Source: Trichoplax adhaerens
Taxonomy: Eukaryota > Placozoa > Uniplacotomia > Trichoplacea > Trichoplacidae
DNA: 64,000 nt
Direction of reading: 5' to 3'
Assembly: GCF_000150275.1 (NCBI RefSeq)
Contig: NW_002060976.1
Location: 372,946 to 436,945 of the forward strand
The notes beneath the pieces were generated by a model. The model was not told the DNA's origin. It ran no database searches and was given only the letters and a program-made list of their open reading frames with translations. Positions 25,431 to 38,364 of this stretch are shown one piece after another (positions within the stretch are counted from its first letter, which is position 1; every line of letters starts with the position of its first letter). The position numbers and the translations under genes are program-made.

Positions 25431-25493
25431 CCAATGTTTGCCTGCTACAAGAGTTAAAGCCAGCAAAAACGGTAAAATGATGGACATTTTCAT
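25431..25493 (-). CDS. Candidate secretory signal-peptide exon
   Basis: An ATG at 25493 opens a 21-codon frame, MKMS followed by a leucine-rich hydrophobic core and ALTLVAG, a textbook signal peptide. It ends in TGG-TAG, where GGTAGTA could be a splice donor after 25432 (phase 2). It lies about 1.3 kb upstream, on the same strand, of the trypsin-like exon at 23928-24139. That exon needs a phase 1 partner, so the two do not join directly; a missing exon, another gene, or chance are all possible. Confidence 0.35.
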
Positions 25494-26906
25494 TCTGTAG
25501 TATATGATATTAGAATAGTAAGGTAAGCTATAAGCAATTAAAAATTATCTTTACTTCAAATCCGTATTTTTAGTTTTAAATCCTTTAGAATAGATGCAGA
25601 AATAGCGTGATTAACCTATTCGCACGGTTACATTAAAAGACGAGTATTCCTGCTATAAAATAAAAATTAAAGGTCTATGTTTTTCAAATAAGAAATATAC
25701 TGTGTTTAAATAAATCAGATACAAAATAATAGGTCACAGTCTATTGAAATAAGATAGGTTTGTAAATTTGCAGAGCTTACCTGAACGATGTATTCTTGAA
25801 AGCTACTAGTCCGAAATTAGAAAATCTTGTGCAATTTATACTATGATGATAACAATCATCAGAGTAATTATCTTATATTAAACACAAATTATAATTATAG
25901 TCTCTGAAATCGTTAGTGTTTGTCCATTTATCATGCATGTAAACTGAGTCAATATTTGATATTTCACTGTAGTTTGCTGTTTCGAAAATAATTTTAGATT
26001 TTAGTGATTCTATTCTTGAATACTCAAAGACAGCACGGCGTTTACAAGGAGTTACTGCATTAGAGATAATAATTTATAAAACAAAGCTGCTCCGAAAATT
26101 TACGTCTCATTGTAGTCAACGGATAGATTTAAAACCTTAAAGGCATTTATTGATAGTGTTCAAACATTTATTGACTTTATCCCGGTAGTATCATGAAGTA
26201 TTATAATCTTTGACCTTTTGCACAATATTTATAACATTTCGTACGCATATAATATTTCAATGTGCTAATACATACGCAACAATTTTTTAACTAGCAGAAT
26301 TTTCCCCATATCACTTTAATATTGAATTAATAAAACACTAGATTAAGAACTTTTTCCCTAGCCTGAAGTACACATCATAAGTTCTTGTATATTATATATA
26401 TACATTACTATCAGTAGTCGAGCTTCTTTACAATTAGCAAATAGTATATCCTAGAGATTCTTCATAGAAAAAAGTGCAATCGATACCGATATTAGATGAT
26501 AAACTGAGACACAATTTATTAGGTATTGCAACAATTTGACAAATTTTCCTTGTAATAAATAGTCATATCTCAATTTTCAAGCCTGCTTTCAGCAATTTCT
26601 GTCTACGTATTGCACTGGATAAGATAACATCTTTATTATAGATTTATACTAATCATATAGATGCTACATCGATACTCGAAAAGAAACGGAAAATTTCACT
26701 TTTCTATTTTAACAATTATAATTATGGGTAGAAGTCCATCGATGTGAAGTATTGTACCATAGAAATTATTTCTACTTTTCTGGCGAGGGTTAATAGCAGA
26801 ACTTAATCAAAGTTGCCATATTTTTTAATTGGGAATTTAAGGTAACAATTTTACCAATAAATTAAATTTACAATCTACCACGATAGTGTGACAAATTGTA
26901 ACCTAT

Positions 26907-27955
26907 TCAGATTACAGATGATTTGCTCACTGTTGTGGTTAAATTAATCATATCGGTGGATGGACTACGATTACGATAGCACTTTAGCCTTATACTGCAG
27001 AAACCAAAAACAAAGAAAAAGCTTTCCTGAATTCTGGAATAAAATAAGAAGGGACTAATCGCAGATTTACGCACTGCAAATAACTGGCAAATTAGATATA
27101 TATATAAATGTTTTCGATACAGCGCTGCATTCTGACCAAGATACTGAGAATACCATAAAACATAAAAGATATATTCCGGAGTCCAGCAAATTACTTGGAT
27201 AATCAATAAATAAAAAATCATGTTCAAGAATTTCTTTTGCCTTTGGACATCAATTTCAATGGTTAAATTACTTGAAGTAGAATGATGCTGAAGATAAAAG
27301 TAAATACTGTAGTACAGGTAGGTACCGATGAAAAGTGGTAAAATGTACAAGATGGCGTAAAGGGTTAAGAAATAAATTTGCCAAGGTTGTAATTTAGAAA
27401 GCGCTTGATGAGGTAAATACACAAAACATGCTTTAATTGGCTTAGCTGTAAACGTCGAAGATCCCATCAATTGATTATGTACAGTTGTATAAGTGGTAAA
27501 TATTATGTCTCGACAAGCAATACAAAGGCTTAACATAAAAATGGTGGTGTAAATAAGGATTTTTCGAAATTTGCTTTGGTTTGCATTGCTCGCTTTTACT
27601 TTGACTCTGTAACGATCCCCGAACATCAAAATCAAGGTTAAAGCAGCGCCGGCATTGCAAAGTATTGGAAAGGTATTGAAAAAGTAGCAGAAAAATGAAC
27701 CAAAGGACCAAGGCGTCGATTTTTTATTAAATCAATTGGCCAAACCAAAATCAATATTAAAATATCGTAGACTGCATAAGCAGCTATCAAGGACCAGATA
27801 AAATTCTTCATTTTCCTGTGACGATACCTAATTATGGTAGATAGAATTACTGCATTGCCCGTCAAGCCTATGATTAAAATAACTGTTGTAGGAATAAATG
27901 CAGTTAATTGCATTACAAGCGGCGATATATCAGTAAAATTGTAGTTTATCTCCAT
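26907..27955 (-). pseudogene. Class A GPCR interrupted by a one-base frameshift
   Basis: From the ATG at 27955 the frame gives a normal N-terminus, TM1, TM2 (VYD) and WPIDLIK, then runs into a run of six A (plus-strand T at 27720-27725), after which the receptor continues in another frame: PWSFGS, the TM3 Cys, the NAG-x-ALT stretch, GDRYR, TM4, ECL2 Cys (KACFVY), TM5, CWTPE in TM6, and TM7. One additional base in the homopolymer would join both parts, so this is either a recent pseudogene or a sequencing/assembly slip. TM7 reads S-P-F-L-F-Y instead of NPxxY, a second departure. The tail has DMINL, like the receptor at 6185-7246. All other regions are intact, so decay, if real, is recent. Confidence 0.85.
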
Positions 27956-30900
27956 TTGATTTGGTTACTCTTTGATAAAAAGAAGCATTACAGGACTTAT
28001 ACCGAAAAGTTAATAGGATGTAAATGAGTTTTTTAATTTTGACGAAACTTTAAAAGATATTTCAGAATTTCACCATTTATCCAATAAGTTATTATATAGA
28101 GCGGTGAGATATATCCGTGTGAATAAGTGAAGCTATTTTATCTTATAATAAAAATTAAGTTCTTTTTTACCAATATATAGCCAGAAATTCTTTATTTATC
28201 AAATTAATAAGGAAATGAACTATAAATATCGCCATTTAAAATGGAAATTATTTGATAAATTTCACGGAAAAGGCTATTATTCTCCAGGACTAAAGGATCG
28301 ACTTTAGAAACCGATAGGAACGATATGCTACGTAACGTATATAAGCAAGCATCACTGAGTTGTGAGCAATTGCTCTTAATTATTACCGGTATTACAGTTT
28401 AGGTTTTTACTGTATTATCGGCTAAATATTTTAATGTCAAAAATATATTTGAAATAATATCCAGCACAATTATGAACGACAAGCCGGTATATTAAACTAT
28501 CAGAAGTATTCCAATAGATATTAAGCTTTCCTTATGGTTGATATTTGTAATTTAGCTCGATTTTAAGGGAAACACATCTTGTTTAGTGATTTCGCAGATC
28601 TAAAATACAAAATTCGATAAATTCCTTATGAATATTTACCGTTAATAATACGCCATTTATGCAGCGTACTTAATGGAAAAATTTTTAGAATATAAACTTC
28701 AGTAAATTTCTCTCCAACATTAATAACTTTCATTTACTATAAAGCTTAATCCCATTGTTTCAATCTATTTATAAAAATTGCTAAATAACACACCGTATAG
28801 TCTAATCAAAAGTAAATGATTTTGGGAAGCTAATAGATTCATTGTTGTTGAGTCTGTTACGCCAGTTTTACTACAACTTATACTCGTATAATCCTTCCAC
28901 TTAGGTAAAATAGCTCTAGCATGCCTTCGATTCTGTCAGACTATTGATAAAGGATGTTAATTTAGTCACTTCGCTAAGTTATAATCATTTCCATAGATAC
29001 TTTGTATTGAATCTTATTAACACTTCCTAGAAATAGCAAGATTAGAAAGTTTATAAGATGAAGTTGCCGTAATTTTATGCCTGTGATAATAATCGTTCTG
29101 TATTGCACAAAGCTGGCAGAGTTGAGTAAAAAATCAAAGCTAGCTAAATTTTTGATCATCTTATTCACACCCTGAAATTCATTGGCTGATAAAACAAAAC
29201 AGAACATACAAATAAGTTGTCTGTTGTCATTTTGATCAATACTTAGCCAATAAGCCATATATGTTATTTAGCCACACTTATTATTATTAGTTTATTTGTC
29301 AACATATTTTAGATTATTGTTACGATACACTTGAATTATTTACCAATCAAACATCTATAGCACCATAAACTCATAATAAAGTATTCTATAGTTGAGCATC
29401 GAGGATATAAGGTAGATTAACCTTACACAGCGACTTAAATAGCAAGCAAGAAATTTATTCAACAAGAACGTTGTAATAGATGTCGGTAGACGATATAAGT
29501 AATCATTTAAAGTAAAACTTCGGAAATTTATTTCCATATTGAAATATATACTAGCATTGGGAGAGTTTTTGAACAAATAGACATTAAAATATAGATAAAG
29601 CAACACTTCATGATAAGCAGGTGCAATCTAATCATAGGCTAATAATAATTTATTCATGATGTTGAACTTTCTGTTTATCCAACGGGCTGTATCTCAAAAA
29701 TATACACTGAGTTAATCAATAAGAGCCATAATAATAAATACTCGTTATCAGATAATTTTAGTTATTATGGGACTGACCCTTATTATATATTGCAGGAATA
29801 TAGATATATTGATTCCTTAATACGATAACTACCGCGCCACAATAACAAGAACTGTTACAACAGATACGTTTTGATGAGGCAGTTCTATGCTGCAGTCATT
29901 ATTATATTCTTTCACATATAAAAGATAATTGAATATTTCTATATTTGCAACCTTACTTTTAAAAGAGCGTAATTAGTAATCCTATGATTTAATTATCTTC
30001 TACAAAAAGCGACAGCCATATTCTTCCAACATCCTAGTAATAGCTTTAATCATTCCATAATTTTATTCGAAAGAATGTGATAAAAACAGATCATCTATTT
30101 CTTCTTACTTATGCCTTTGACACCTTCATTGAGTAGAACTTAATTGCTTTGAAATATTACTTTTATTTAAAAATAGATCTAGTATTGTGCTGTTTCAAAA
30201 GTTAGAAGTACTAAAACTCAATTGAAAATGTAGCACGTACAATTTTTTCAATATGTTATGACGTTCTAAATTTAAACTTGTAGTGTAATTTCTCTTATAA
30301 TTGATATCTAAAAAATATCTCCTATTTATAGAATGAATTTTAATTAACGTTTATTTTCGAAACTATTTCTAGAATCTAAGGACAACGGAAGGACTAGTAT
30401 ATGGTGAATACGTCGTAAACAATTTCATTTACTCGTGGACATAAATCTCAGCTAGGAATATCAGAGTATCAAGGAAAAATTTCTACTACTATTTCCTCAC
30501 ATTAATGGCTACTAGTATTTACATAGAAATTTCTAACACTTGATGAAGCGTATAGTGATAGAAATAAAAATTCGTCATTTAGAAATCATATATGATCAGA
30601 ATTGAATTCTGATCAGGCCCGTAGGTATACAGGTACCGCAACACATCATTTCGGAAGAATATTTATTAGACAAAAACTTTACAAAATTAAATCAGGATTA
30701 CCAGATTATTCCAATTGCTTTCATTATTACAGTTAATCTTCATATTAATACTTAATCAGATCATTGAAGTTATTATAGCAGGTATTACGGTAAAAATATA
30801 AAGTTAGAATCTAGAAAATGAAAGCGAAATATTTAAGAAAGATTGTCACAGAAAAAGGCTTCAATTGTAAATGGCTTTTACAGCATAGTGCGTGGTTAGA

Positions 30901-31348
30901 TAGATGGAGAATTTAGAATTATATCAAAACAATAAATATATAATCTCATATAAGAGGATAAAGATCAGTGATATATGATGAGGTAAAGTATAATGTATAT
31001 TAAGGAAGTGAACATACTACATCCAATAATTAGAATAGAAAGTAACTCATTCCATCGGCTTTTATCGGTGCTGTTGCTTTTAATTATCTTTTAGCAACGT
31101 TATTCACCGATTCAAGAAGAATTAATAAATAAGCTAAGAATAATTTTAATTAAACTAGGAATTGTTAGAGTTAGAATAAAACTCATAACCTAGCCATAAA
31201 TCATATATAAAAGGCCTTGTAGGTAACTTTTTGCATCACTTGACGAAATATAACGTAAAAATTCAAGAATTATCGTTACTTGTGTTGACCTGAAGAGAGT
31301 CCTCTCCAATTACTGTAGAAATTTTTCAATACAAGATCGTTCATCAAG
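27956..31348. other. Intergenic, AT-rich; boundary of receptor array
   Basis: Separates the minus-strand receptors from the plus-strand protease. Two minus-strand frames (28974-29258 and 29355-29606) are open but show no family features and are probably chance. No other signal recognised. Confidence 0.45.
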
Positions 31349-34300
31349 ATGAAATTAATCTTACTGCTATGTACATATACTTTTTTAGCCCATATTCATT
31401 CAGTGGATATGAGTTATCTTAATGCCTCGGAACATGATCGCCTGGTGAGATTAGGCTATCAAGATCTTGGTAGATCTTGGTACGAAAAAAGAAACGCTGA
31501 ATTTCATAAGGGTAGAAATGAACGGTTCCGTTTTGGCTTAGATTCAGAATCCTATTCAAACAACGGCTTTCTATTACATACATTAGGTAACAAAAAATCT
31601 ACGCAGTATTTATGCATTGGGTAATAAACTAACTTCTTAATAACTCCACTAATCGACTGATTATCATTTAGCTGTTTATCTGAAATTAAAATTTATTCTA
31701 TATGACTTTGTGAAAAATTTTTAACCAAAACGACACCTCAAAATTAATAGACATAACTGTAGAATAGCATGCTTTCTTTTAATGATAGCTTCAATAATAA
31801 GGCTTCTTGATTATACTTGCTTATTTATTGCTACCGAAAATGAAGCTATTAATGCTCCATTGTTAAGTACTAAAAGTGAGGAAGACTTTCTGAGCTATGA
31901 TTTTCATATACGATCATTTCGCGCTACTGTATTTTCCCCTGCTTGCATAGTGTCCATACTTTCTATCATATGATATCCGCGTATCTGCGGCTATAGACTC
32001 CGTCAAAAGAAGTCATGATTGATGTAGAAATTCTGCTAGTTCGGAATCACCGTTTCACCTTTCTCGAATTTGCATTTGAAAATATGTTTTGGTTTCCAAG
32101 TAATACTATTCGATCAGATATCTTCGTTTCTTAATCATACGCGCACAAAGCAGTTATTTGGGTTTTGTGAAAGTATCAATCTAGCTAGACAAAATATAAT
32201 TTTATGTGAACATTAATTGCTCTTTTAAAACGAATTATATTTCAGACTCCAGATATAATGGCAAAGTACGAAAAAGAACTTCTCATATCATAAGCAAGGA
32301 AAAACTGTTAGGAGAAACTCACAACGATGTTGCAAACCGAATACATAATAGGAATGCAGTTGCTTCAACATCATGGCAAAAATGGCCATTACCAATTCCG
32401 TACAGTTTTAATGGCATATGTAAGTGGGCCAAGGCTTTACATCTTTACTTGCATTCTGTTGTATTTTAAGTTCACGTTAGGCCCTATTTATTGTAAGAAA
32501 GCATTACTTTTTCATGTTCATGTCAGATTAGTCAATATATAATCTTTGATTTAGCAAATTAGTATTGCATAGTCAAGTTATTCCATGAATGCACAAATTA
32601 AATTTTACTCCTGTAATTTACCGCGAAAAAATTCTTACCTTACAGTGATATAAAGTTACTAAATGTAAGTGAAATTGATAAGGTTATAGAAATGTTATGC
32701 AGCAGCCTATTTTCATATGTATGCCGATACTAAGGCTACGGCTGATATATTACTCAAGTTGTTGATCTGTTGTTAGAATTGAACAGTACGAGCGAAATTT
32801 TCAAAGTTGATCTTGCAAACTACTGTAAACTAACTGATTGATTAGAATTTTTATTCTGAAATTAATCAATGCAATAAGACATAAGTATTCATTTATATCT
32901 ATCAATAGTATTCTATGTAACCTGATTGATCAAAATTATACTTATATATAACATATATATAAGTTAATTTTGCCATTAAATACAGTTAAGTACCGTAGTG
33001 TTTGGCGCAGCCGTTGAACTTTACCACTGCAATGCGCTAAAATATAGCAATGATGTTATATATTTTACAGCTGCAAATGCTCAATTGTTAGTAACTCAAG
33101 CTATAGCAGATTTGGAAGCGAATACTTGCTTAAATTTTTCCCAAAGAACTAGCCAAGTCGACTATATTTCTTTTGAGATCGGATTTGGGTGAGTTGCTAA
33201 TGATGCAAATTTACTTACGAGAAAGAAGATGAAAACAGAACGTAAATTTGATTCTATCTGTCGATCTATGACTCATTAATGCTTTAAAATTGCAAAAGTC
33301 ATTTTGAAATATTAATGGCAACTGATAACCACACCAAGGCTTCAAAGTACATTAGTAATTCTAGTTAAGAGAGTTAAGAGTATGGAATAGTCTGGGTAAA
33401 TCAATGAAGCAACCCTAAAATTCTCCGTGCATAATTATAGTTCGTTCAGGAAAAATTTAGGTATAAAAGATGTTTTTGGAAATAAGGTCAATTAAGTTAC
33501 TAGTTAAAAAATATAGCATTGATTAATTTTTGTACCTTTGCTATTATTGGAGGTAGGTAGAAAGTCAATAAAATTTTCAATGGAATTATTCCGTTATTAA
33601 AAATTGATAATTCTGTAACCTAAATGTTTTATTACTTTTCCGTCTCGAGATATACTGCTTACAATTCTTTCTAATTCATTGCTTAATTTTGTATTAGAAT
33701 TAATATTTATGAAATCGCATCTTAATTTTTCAGTTTAATATAAGTTAATGCATTATGTTGCTATTTGACTTCTAATGGCCATTTTTTTATTGGCAGTTGT
33801 TCTTCGGTAGTTGGGAGAATAGGTGGTAGGCAAGCTGTATCTCTTGACTCTAATTGTGAGAATATCGCAACTGTTAAGCATGAAATAGGCCATGCGATTG
33901 GCTTATATCACACCCATTCACGCCTGGACAGGAATAAATATATATCTATTAACGCGGATAATATTGATTCCAGTAAGTGGATAACGAGTTATGAAAATAG
34001 TATTCAATTTTCGAATATTACTTGTCAGTAGTAGGTAGAGAGTAAATTGATAATTTCCATCATCATCTGTATTATAATGACTAAAAATAAAACGTCTAAG
34101 ATTATAAAAGTTTATACTCATGGCCATAAGGTATGATAATTAGGCTAGGATAAGCAAGATATTTGAAAATCTCTGAAAAATCGAGCTACTACTTGCAACA
34201 ATTTGCTGACACACCATACTGCATGCAATGCAAGTTCAACCTTTAATGTACAGTTTAAATCTTTAGGCAATGTGAAGAATTTTCAGCCAGAGCTAACTGC

Positions 34301-37166
34301 AGTTACCTACAATTTGGAATACGACTATAATTCGGTCTTTCATTATGGAACCCATGACTACAGCTCGGATGGCACTGCTGTTATTACGCCTATTGCAAAT
34401 GGAGCAAGCATAGGAAGTGCAACAGATTACTCATATTTAGATTATGTAGCCATTAACCTCTATTACGAATGCTATGGTAAAATAATAGCTAAATGTTGAT
34501 TGTGTAATTGAACTTGTCTTATGAAGTAAGTGTCGATTAATGTAACTTTGCAGACAAAACTCCGTTATATTGGCCTATGGATGAAATCGTCGATAGCGAA
34601 TTACTAGGCACGTTCAACGCTAAGAAAGTACTATCGTCACTGCCAGCTTCTAAATCGTCTAATTCAATTATTATTGGCTTAGAACCTGGCGCAACGTCTA
34701 GTTCGTTGAATTCCTTGAGGTTAAATATGCCGAAAGATGATTATTATATCGATTTAGGATCGTATCCCGATAAATGTGTTCAAGATCCAGCGAAATGTAC
34801 AAGCGGTTTCTCTATGGCAATGTGGTTAAAAAATAACATAGGTGGTGATGAAACATCTTGTATCTTTACTACTTTAAGTCATTCTCCTGGATTAACAAGA
34901 GGCTACAGTATTGATACTGTAGGCGGTGGATACATGTCCTTTCGCTATGTAAATTCCTCCATAGACACGAGTATCTATTTTCCATTTCCTGCGAAAACAT
35001 GGACCCATTTAGCTGTAACAATAAGCAGTACAGGATGTAAGTTGTTCAATTCTAATCAGAATCGATATACTAGTATCATCATATTAATCTCGAGCTCTAG
35101 ATATGGATTCGATGTGATACTGCTAAAATCATGCGTTAAGAGTAGATCATTTCTGTTAGAAATAAATAACTAGACCAAAATGATGCATAAGTAGTCTGCA
35201 GTGTTGAATTCAATAGAGTAATATCATGAGTGTTGCATTGTAGAATTTATAACTATTTTAAAGATTGACATCATAGAAGCAAGTACTGAGTCAAAGTAAA
35301 CATTCCATTATTCGTGCGTTTAAATTATAACTAAGTACGACACTTTTCTTAACGATTTAGAGCAAATTTGGATTTAACTTTATTCCTGTTGCCATCAAGC
35401 GTTAGAGTTTTAGATTACTTTAAATGCTAATATGACATAGCGATAATCTTGCTGGTTCCATCGTTCAATTTTTTATTTTGGGGTTTATCTTGTTTTATAC
35501 GCTATCTATTCATTTGGTATATTTAGGATAATGCAATATTTAAAGCATCTAATGAAGGAAGACTTTGCTTGTTTAATTAATGTTAAATCAGTCGACAATG
35601 TACTCGATCACTTTAACAAAAGAATCTCATATATTTGTTTGCAAATTGGAAGTTATTCGACTTTAATTATATTAGTCCATCAAGTATTCGTTGCACTGTA
35701 TAATGATATGACATGATGGTTGGAGAAAATATAGTCTGAGAAGTCAGTCAGAGACAATTTGTGATCATTCAATAGGTCTTTCCTGCTTTATGCGTCTATC
35801 GTAATTAGATTGGTTGAACATATGAGAAAATAATGTAGTCGACGAAGGTTCTATTTAATCGATTTACAGCTTCGATGTGGCATAATGTACATATACGATA
35901 AATTATGTTAGTTTATAGGTTATCACTATGTAGCTCTACTAGATTGAATGATACGAGTGGGTAAGAGAAATCTCGTAGACGTAGCTTAATTTTTTGTAGT
36001 TTCTTAATCAAAGCTCAAATAGTCCGAGTTTTCACAAGGCATAGCTGAAGTGTTTATTATACAGAAAGAACGATTCTGCTAGTCATTTCGTCGTTTAATC
36101 AAAGCTCAAATAGTCCGAGTTTTCACAAGGCATAACTGAAGTGTTTATTATACAGAAAGAACATTTTAAATAGTTCGACTTTTCACAAGGCTTAAGTGTT
36201 TACTTTTATTAAGAATGATTCAATTAGTCACTTGACAGAACAAAGAGATGGCAATATAATTTGACTGACTATGACAAGGGAGAAATAAAATAATAACAAT
36301 GTAGAATTTTACGATATCAAACCTTAACAATTCTATGGCTACTGATGGCCCAAAGGCGAAATATCAGTCGCCATCTCTGACCCTCTTATAACTTTAAATA
36401 TTGAATAATCATTAATTATTACGCCGCAGAAATATAAGCGAATCACGATACGCGAAAAGGGCTACCGTTATATTTCTCTATAGTGCTATAAGCCTAAACC
36501 TTTTTTTTGCCAATAACTAAGACTTGATTTGAACGGACCCTTATGAAAGTGATACTGCAAGATGTTGTGATATCTTTCTATCATGCCTTTCATTTCTCTC
36601 TTCTCGTGCATGGATCTGAAAGCTTATGATTAAGAATATTCATATGATGTCTATGTCTCATTTTTAATTTTTTTTTCCATTATTTTAGCGCTAAAATTAT
36701 ACTTAAATGGTAAAGACGTTACAAGTGACTCTTTGGTGTTTTTATCAGAGCAGCCTGGTGGCCCTTATGAGAATAAATTGGTAAATATCATTTTGGGTGC
36801 TCAATACACTGATGGAAACGGCTTCACAAACGAAATTTTGGACGTTAGCATCGGTAATTGTATTTTCAATGGAAACTAATCGTATCAATGAATTTGGCCA
36901 AAGTGCTGGCAAAAAATAAGTTTCTATATTGAATTCCAATAGTTTATAATGTTAGTGATATCGATTGCATCCATGATACTTACTGCGATATCGTCCTTGA
37001 TGTAGATGATTTGGCTCTATATGAAACTGAGTTGACCGCGGACCAAGTTACAAACATCAAGAGTAACGGACCATATTATCAACAATCAGCAGCATCCGGT
37101 AGTTTGGGTTTAAAAGAAGCATTAACGACTCTTGCTGCCGATAATAACGATTTTCTTGCCTGGTAA
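31349..37166 (+). CDS. Secreted astacin metalloprotease with C-terminal LamG-like domain (multi-exon)
   Basis: Exons (GT-AG): 31349-31586 signal peptide (MKLILLLC...) and propeptide; 32246-32419 ending in RNAV...W-x-KWP-x-PIPY; 33071-33188 (TC-x-NF, YI-x-FE); 33797 to about 33972 or 34027 (GCSSVVGRIGGRQ, then zinc motif HEIGHAIGLYH and DRNKY); about 34186 or 34235 to 34476 (YDYNSVFHYG, IGS, LYYEC); 34554-35036 (YWPMDE, LamG start); 36689-36853 (KLYLNGKDV); 36943-37166 (VDDLALYETELT), stop or further donor. All junctions keep phase except exon 4/5, where two phase-consistent choices exist. The four astacin cysteines are present. It should be a zinc endopeptidase acting outside the cell on matrix or secreted proteins, with LamG for binding. 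The Met-turn Met is Phe. Placozoan/cnidarian-style domain pairing. Confidence 0.88.
36005..36200. repeat. 91-bp tandem repeat inside astacin intron
   Basis: Copies start at TAATCAAAGCTCAAATAG (36005, 36096) and continue with TCCGAGTTTTCACAAGGCAT; a third, shorter diverged copy follows from about 36164. Lies in the 1.65-kb intron between the two LamG exons. Confidence 0.9.
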
Positions 37167-37519
37167 TTCTGATAGTCATTATAAACGATGGAAAATATCA
37201 TAATTTGTGGGTGGGATCTACGCATAGTTATTAGCCTGTATCTCATATTTCTTCTTGTTGAAGGCTATCGAATAAGTAATAGCATCTACCATTCATGCTG
37301 AATCATGCGCTAAATTAAGTTTACTAAATAGTTTGTAATTTAGTAGTTGATTTGATTTAGCATTTATTCATGTTGAATTCCTACTCTATTGTATTATCCA
37401 ATCTAAAGTGATCGTTATAAGCTTTGTATAGATATTTACACTTTAAAGTTATTTATGTAATTGAAGGTGAAATAGCTCAGTTGATAGGATAAAGGCATAC
37501 GATTATTCTCTAGAGTAGA

Positions 37520-38364
37520 ATGAACAATCCATGCTGGCCGGTTATTATTGATCTGATATTACTACTACTTGCTTTATCATTGATCTATGTAGTTTTTAAT
37601 GATGCCTTAAGGTGTATTGCTATCCTTGCTGAGCATGACACATATTGACTTATTGATGTAGAAAAGCGCAATAAACTATAGATTGATCAATTAGCCTCAT
37701 TCGTAAGAGTTTCAACAATCTTATTAATTTGGTATTTTAACCAGTTACAAGTGCAAATTGATCTTGCACTTCAATATAAGAATAGGAATGACAAATTCTA
37801 TTTCGCCATCGTTCTTTGGAGTTGTAGTCCATAGTTACCCATTTTATCGACGGCTACAGTCATCGATTTGCGTCGCTATTGAGGGTTTGACTGCCCTGCT
37901 ACTATGGCTGAATTCATCACGTCGCTCTTGGAGGGATGATTGCATGTAACATTTTGAGTGAGTTACTAATCTAAATCGGCTATTGCTCTTTCAAGTCTTT
38001 TGAAAGAAAGGCGATAGTGAAGTCAAATAATACACGATCTACAGTATTGGAGGAATTATGTTTCAGGTCGCTTCCGCAAAATACCTATTTCTTTTTTGAC
38101 TATACAGTACAGTAACTAGCATCAATGGGCATGATGCAAATAGTGCTAGCAACATGCCTCTACTTTCTACTCGTCGCCATCTATCCTACGTTATTGGACT
38201 GACTGGAATTTTGTCAAGGCATGTTGGTAAATGAGTACGATAGTCGATTGAAGAAAATGTCCAATACTCCTGCTCAATGCTCATATCAAATTGCGGTATC
38301 TCTTTCAACGATCACTGCATTTTTTGTGGTAACATATTCGATGTTGGCCAATTTTGTACAATAG
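37520..38364 (+). pseudogene. Multi-membrane-span coding blocks, possibly gustatory-receptor-like, probably broken
   Basis: Three plus-strand open blocks encode strongly hydrophobic helices: 37520-37648 (MNNPCWPVIIDL... 42 aa), 37788-37949 (54 aa, one span) and 38125-38364 (two spans). A possible further coding block lies near 38000-38108. The last block is one frame with a single in-frame TGA at 38200; its end reads TAFFVVTYSMLANFVQ then stop, which recalls the TM7 TY-hydrophobic-QF ending of the insect-type gustatory receptor-like family, known in placozoans. Splice sites linking the blocks are not clear. It may be a decaying Gr-like gene, another small TM protein, or a gene whose exons I misjoin. 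The family assignment is weak. Confidence 0.35.

Larger units (their letters stand above)
21813..26906. other. Inter-receptor region with protease exon and signal-peptide-like exon
   Basis: Between the fifth and sixth receptors. Holds a 224-bp tandem array, a trypsin-like exon and a short secretory leader (listed separately). The rest shows several short open frames on the minus strand (for example around 24.4-24.5 kb) but no family I can name. Confidence 0.45.

Noticed and set aside
28974-29606. Two minus-strand ORFs of 83-94 codons
   Set aside because: Composition follows AT-rich background; no domain, signal peptide or conserved motif.
37466-37540. tRNA-like A-box (AAATAGCTCAGTTGATAGGAT)
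   Set aside because: No pairing acceptor stem, anticodon arm or convincing B box within 75-90 bases; at best a chance match or a tRNA-derived relic.
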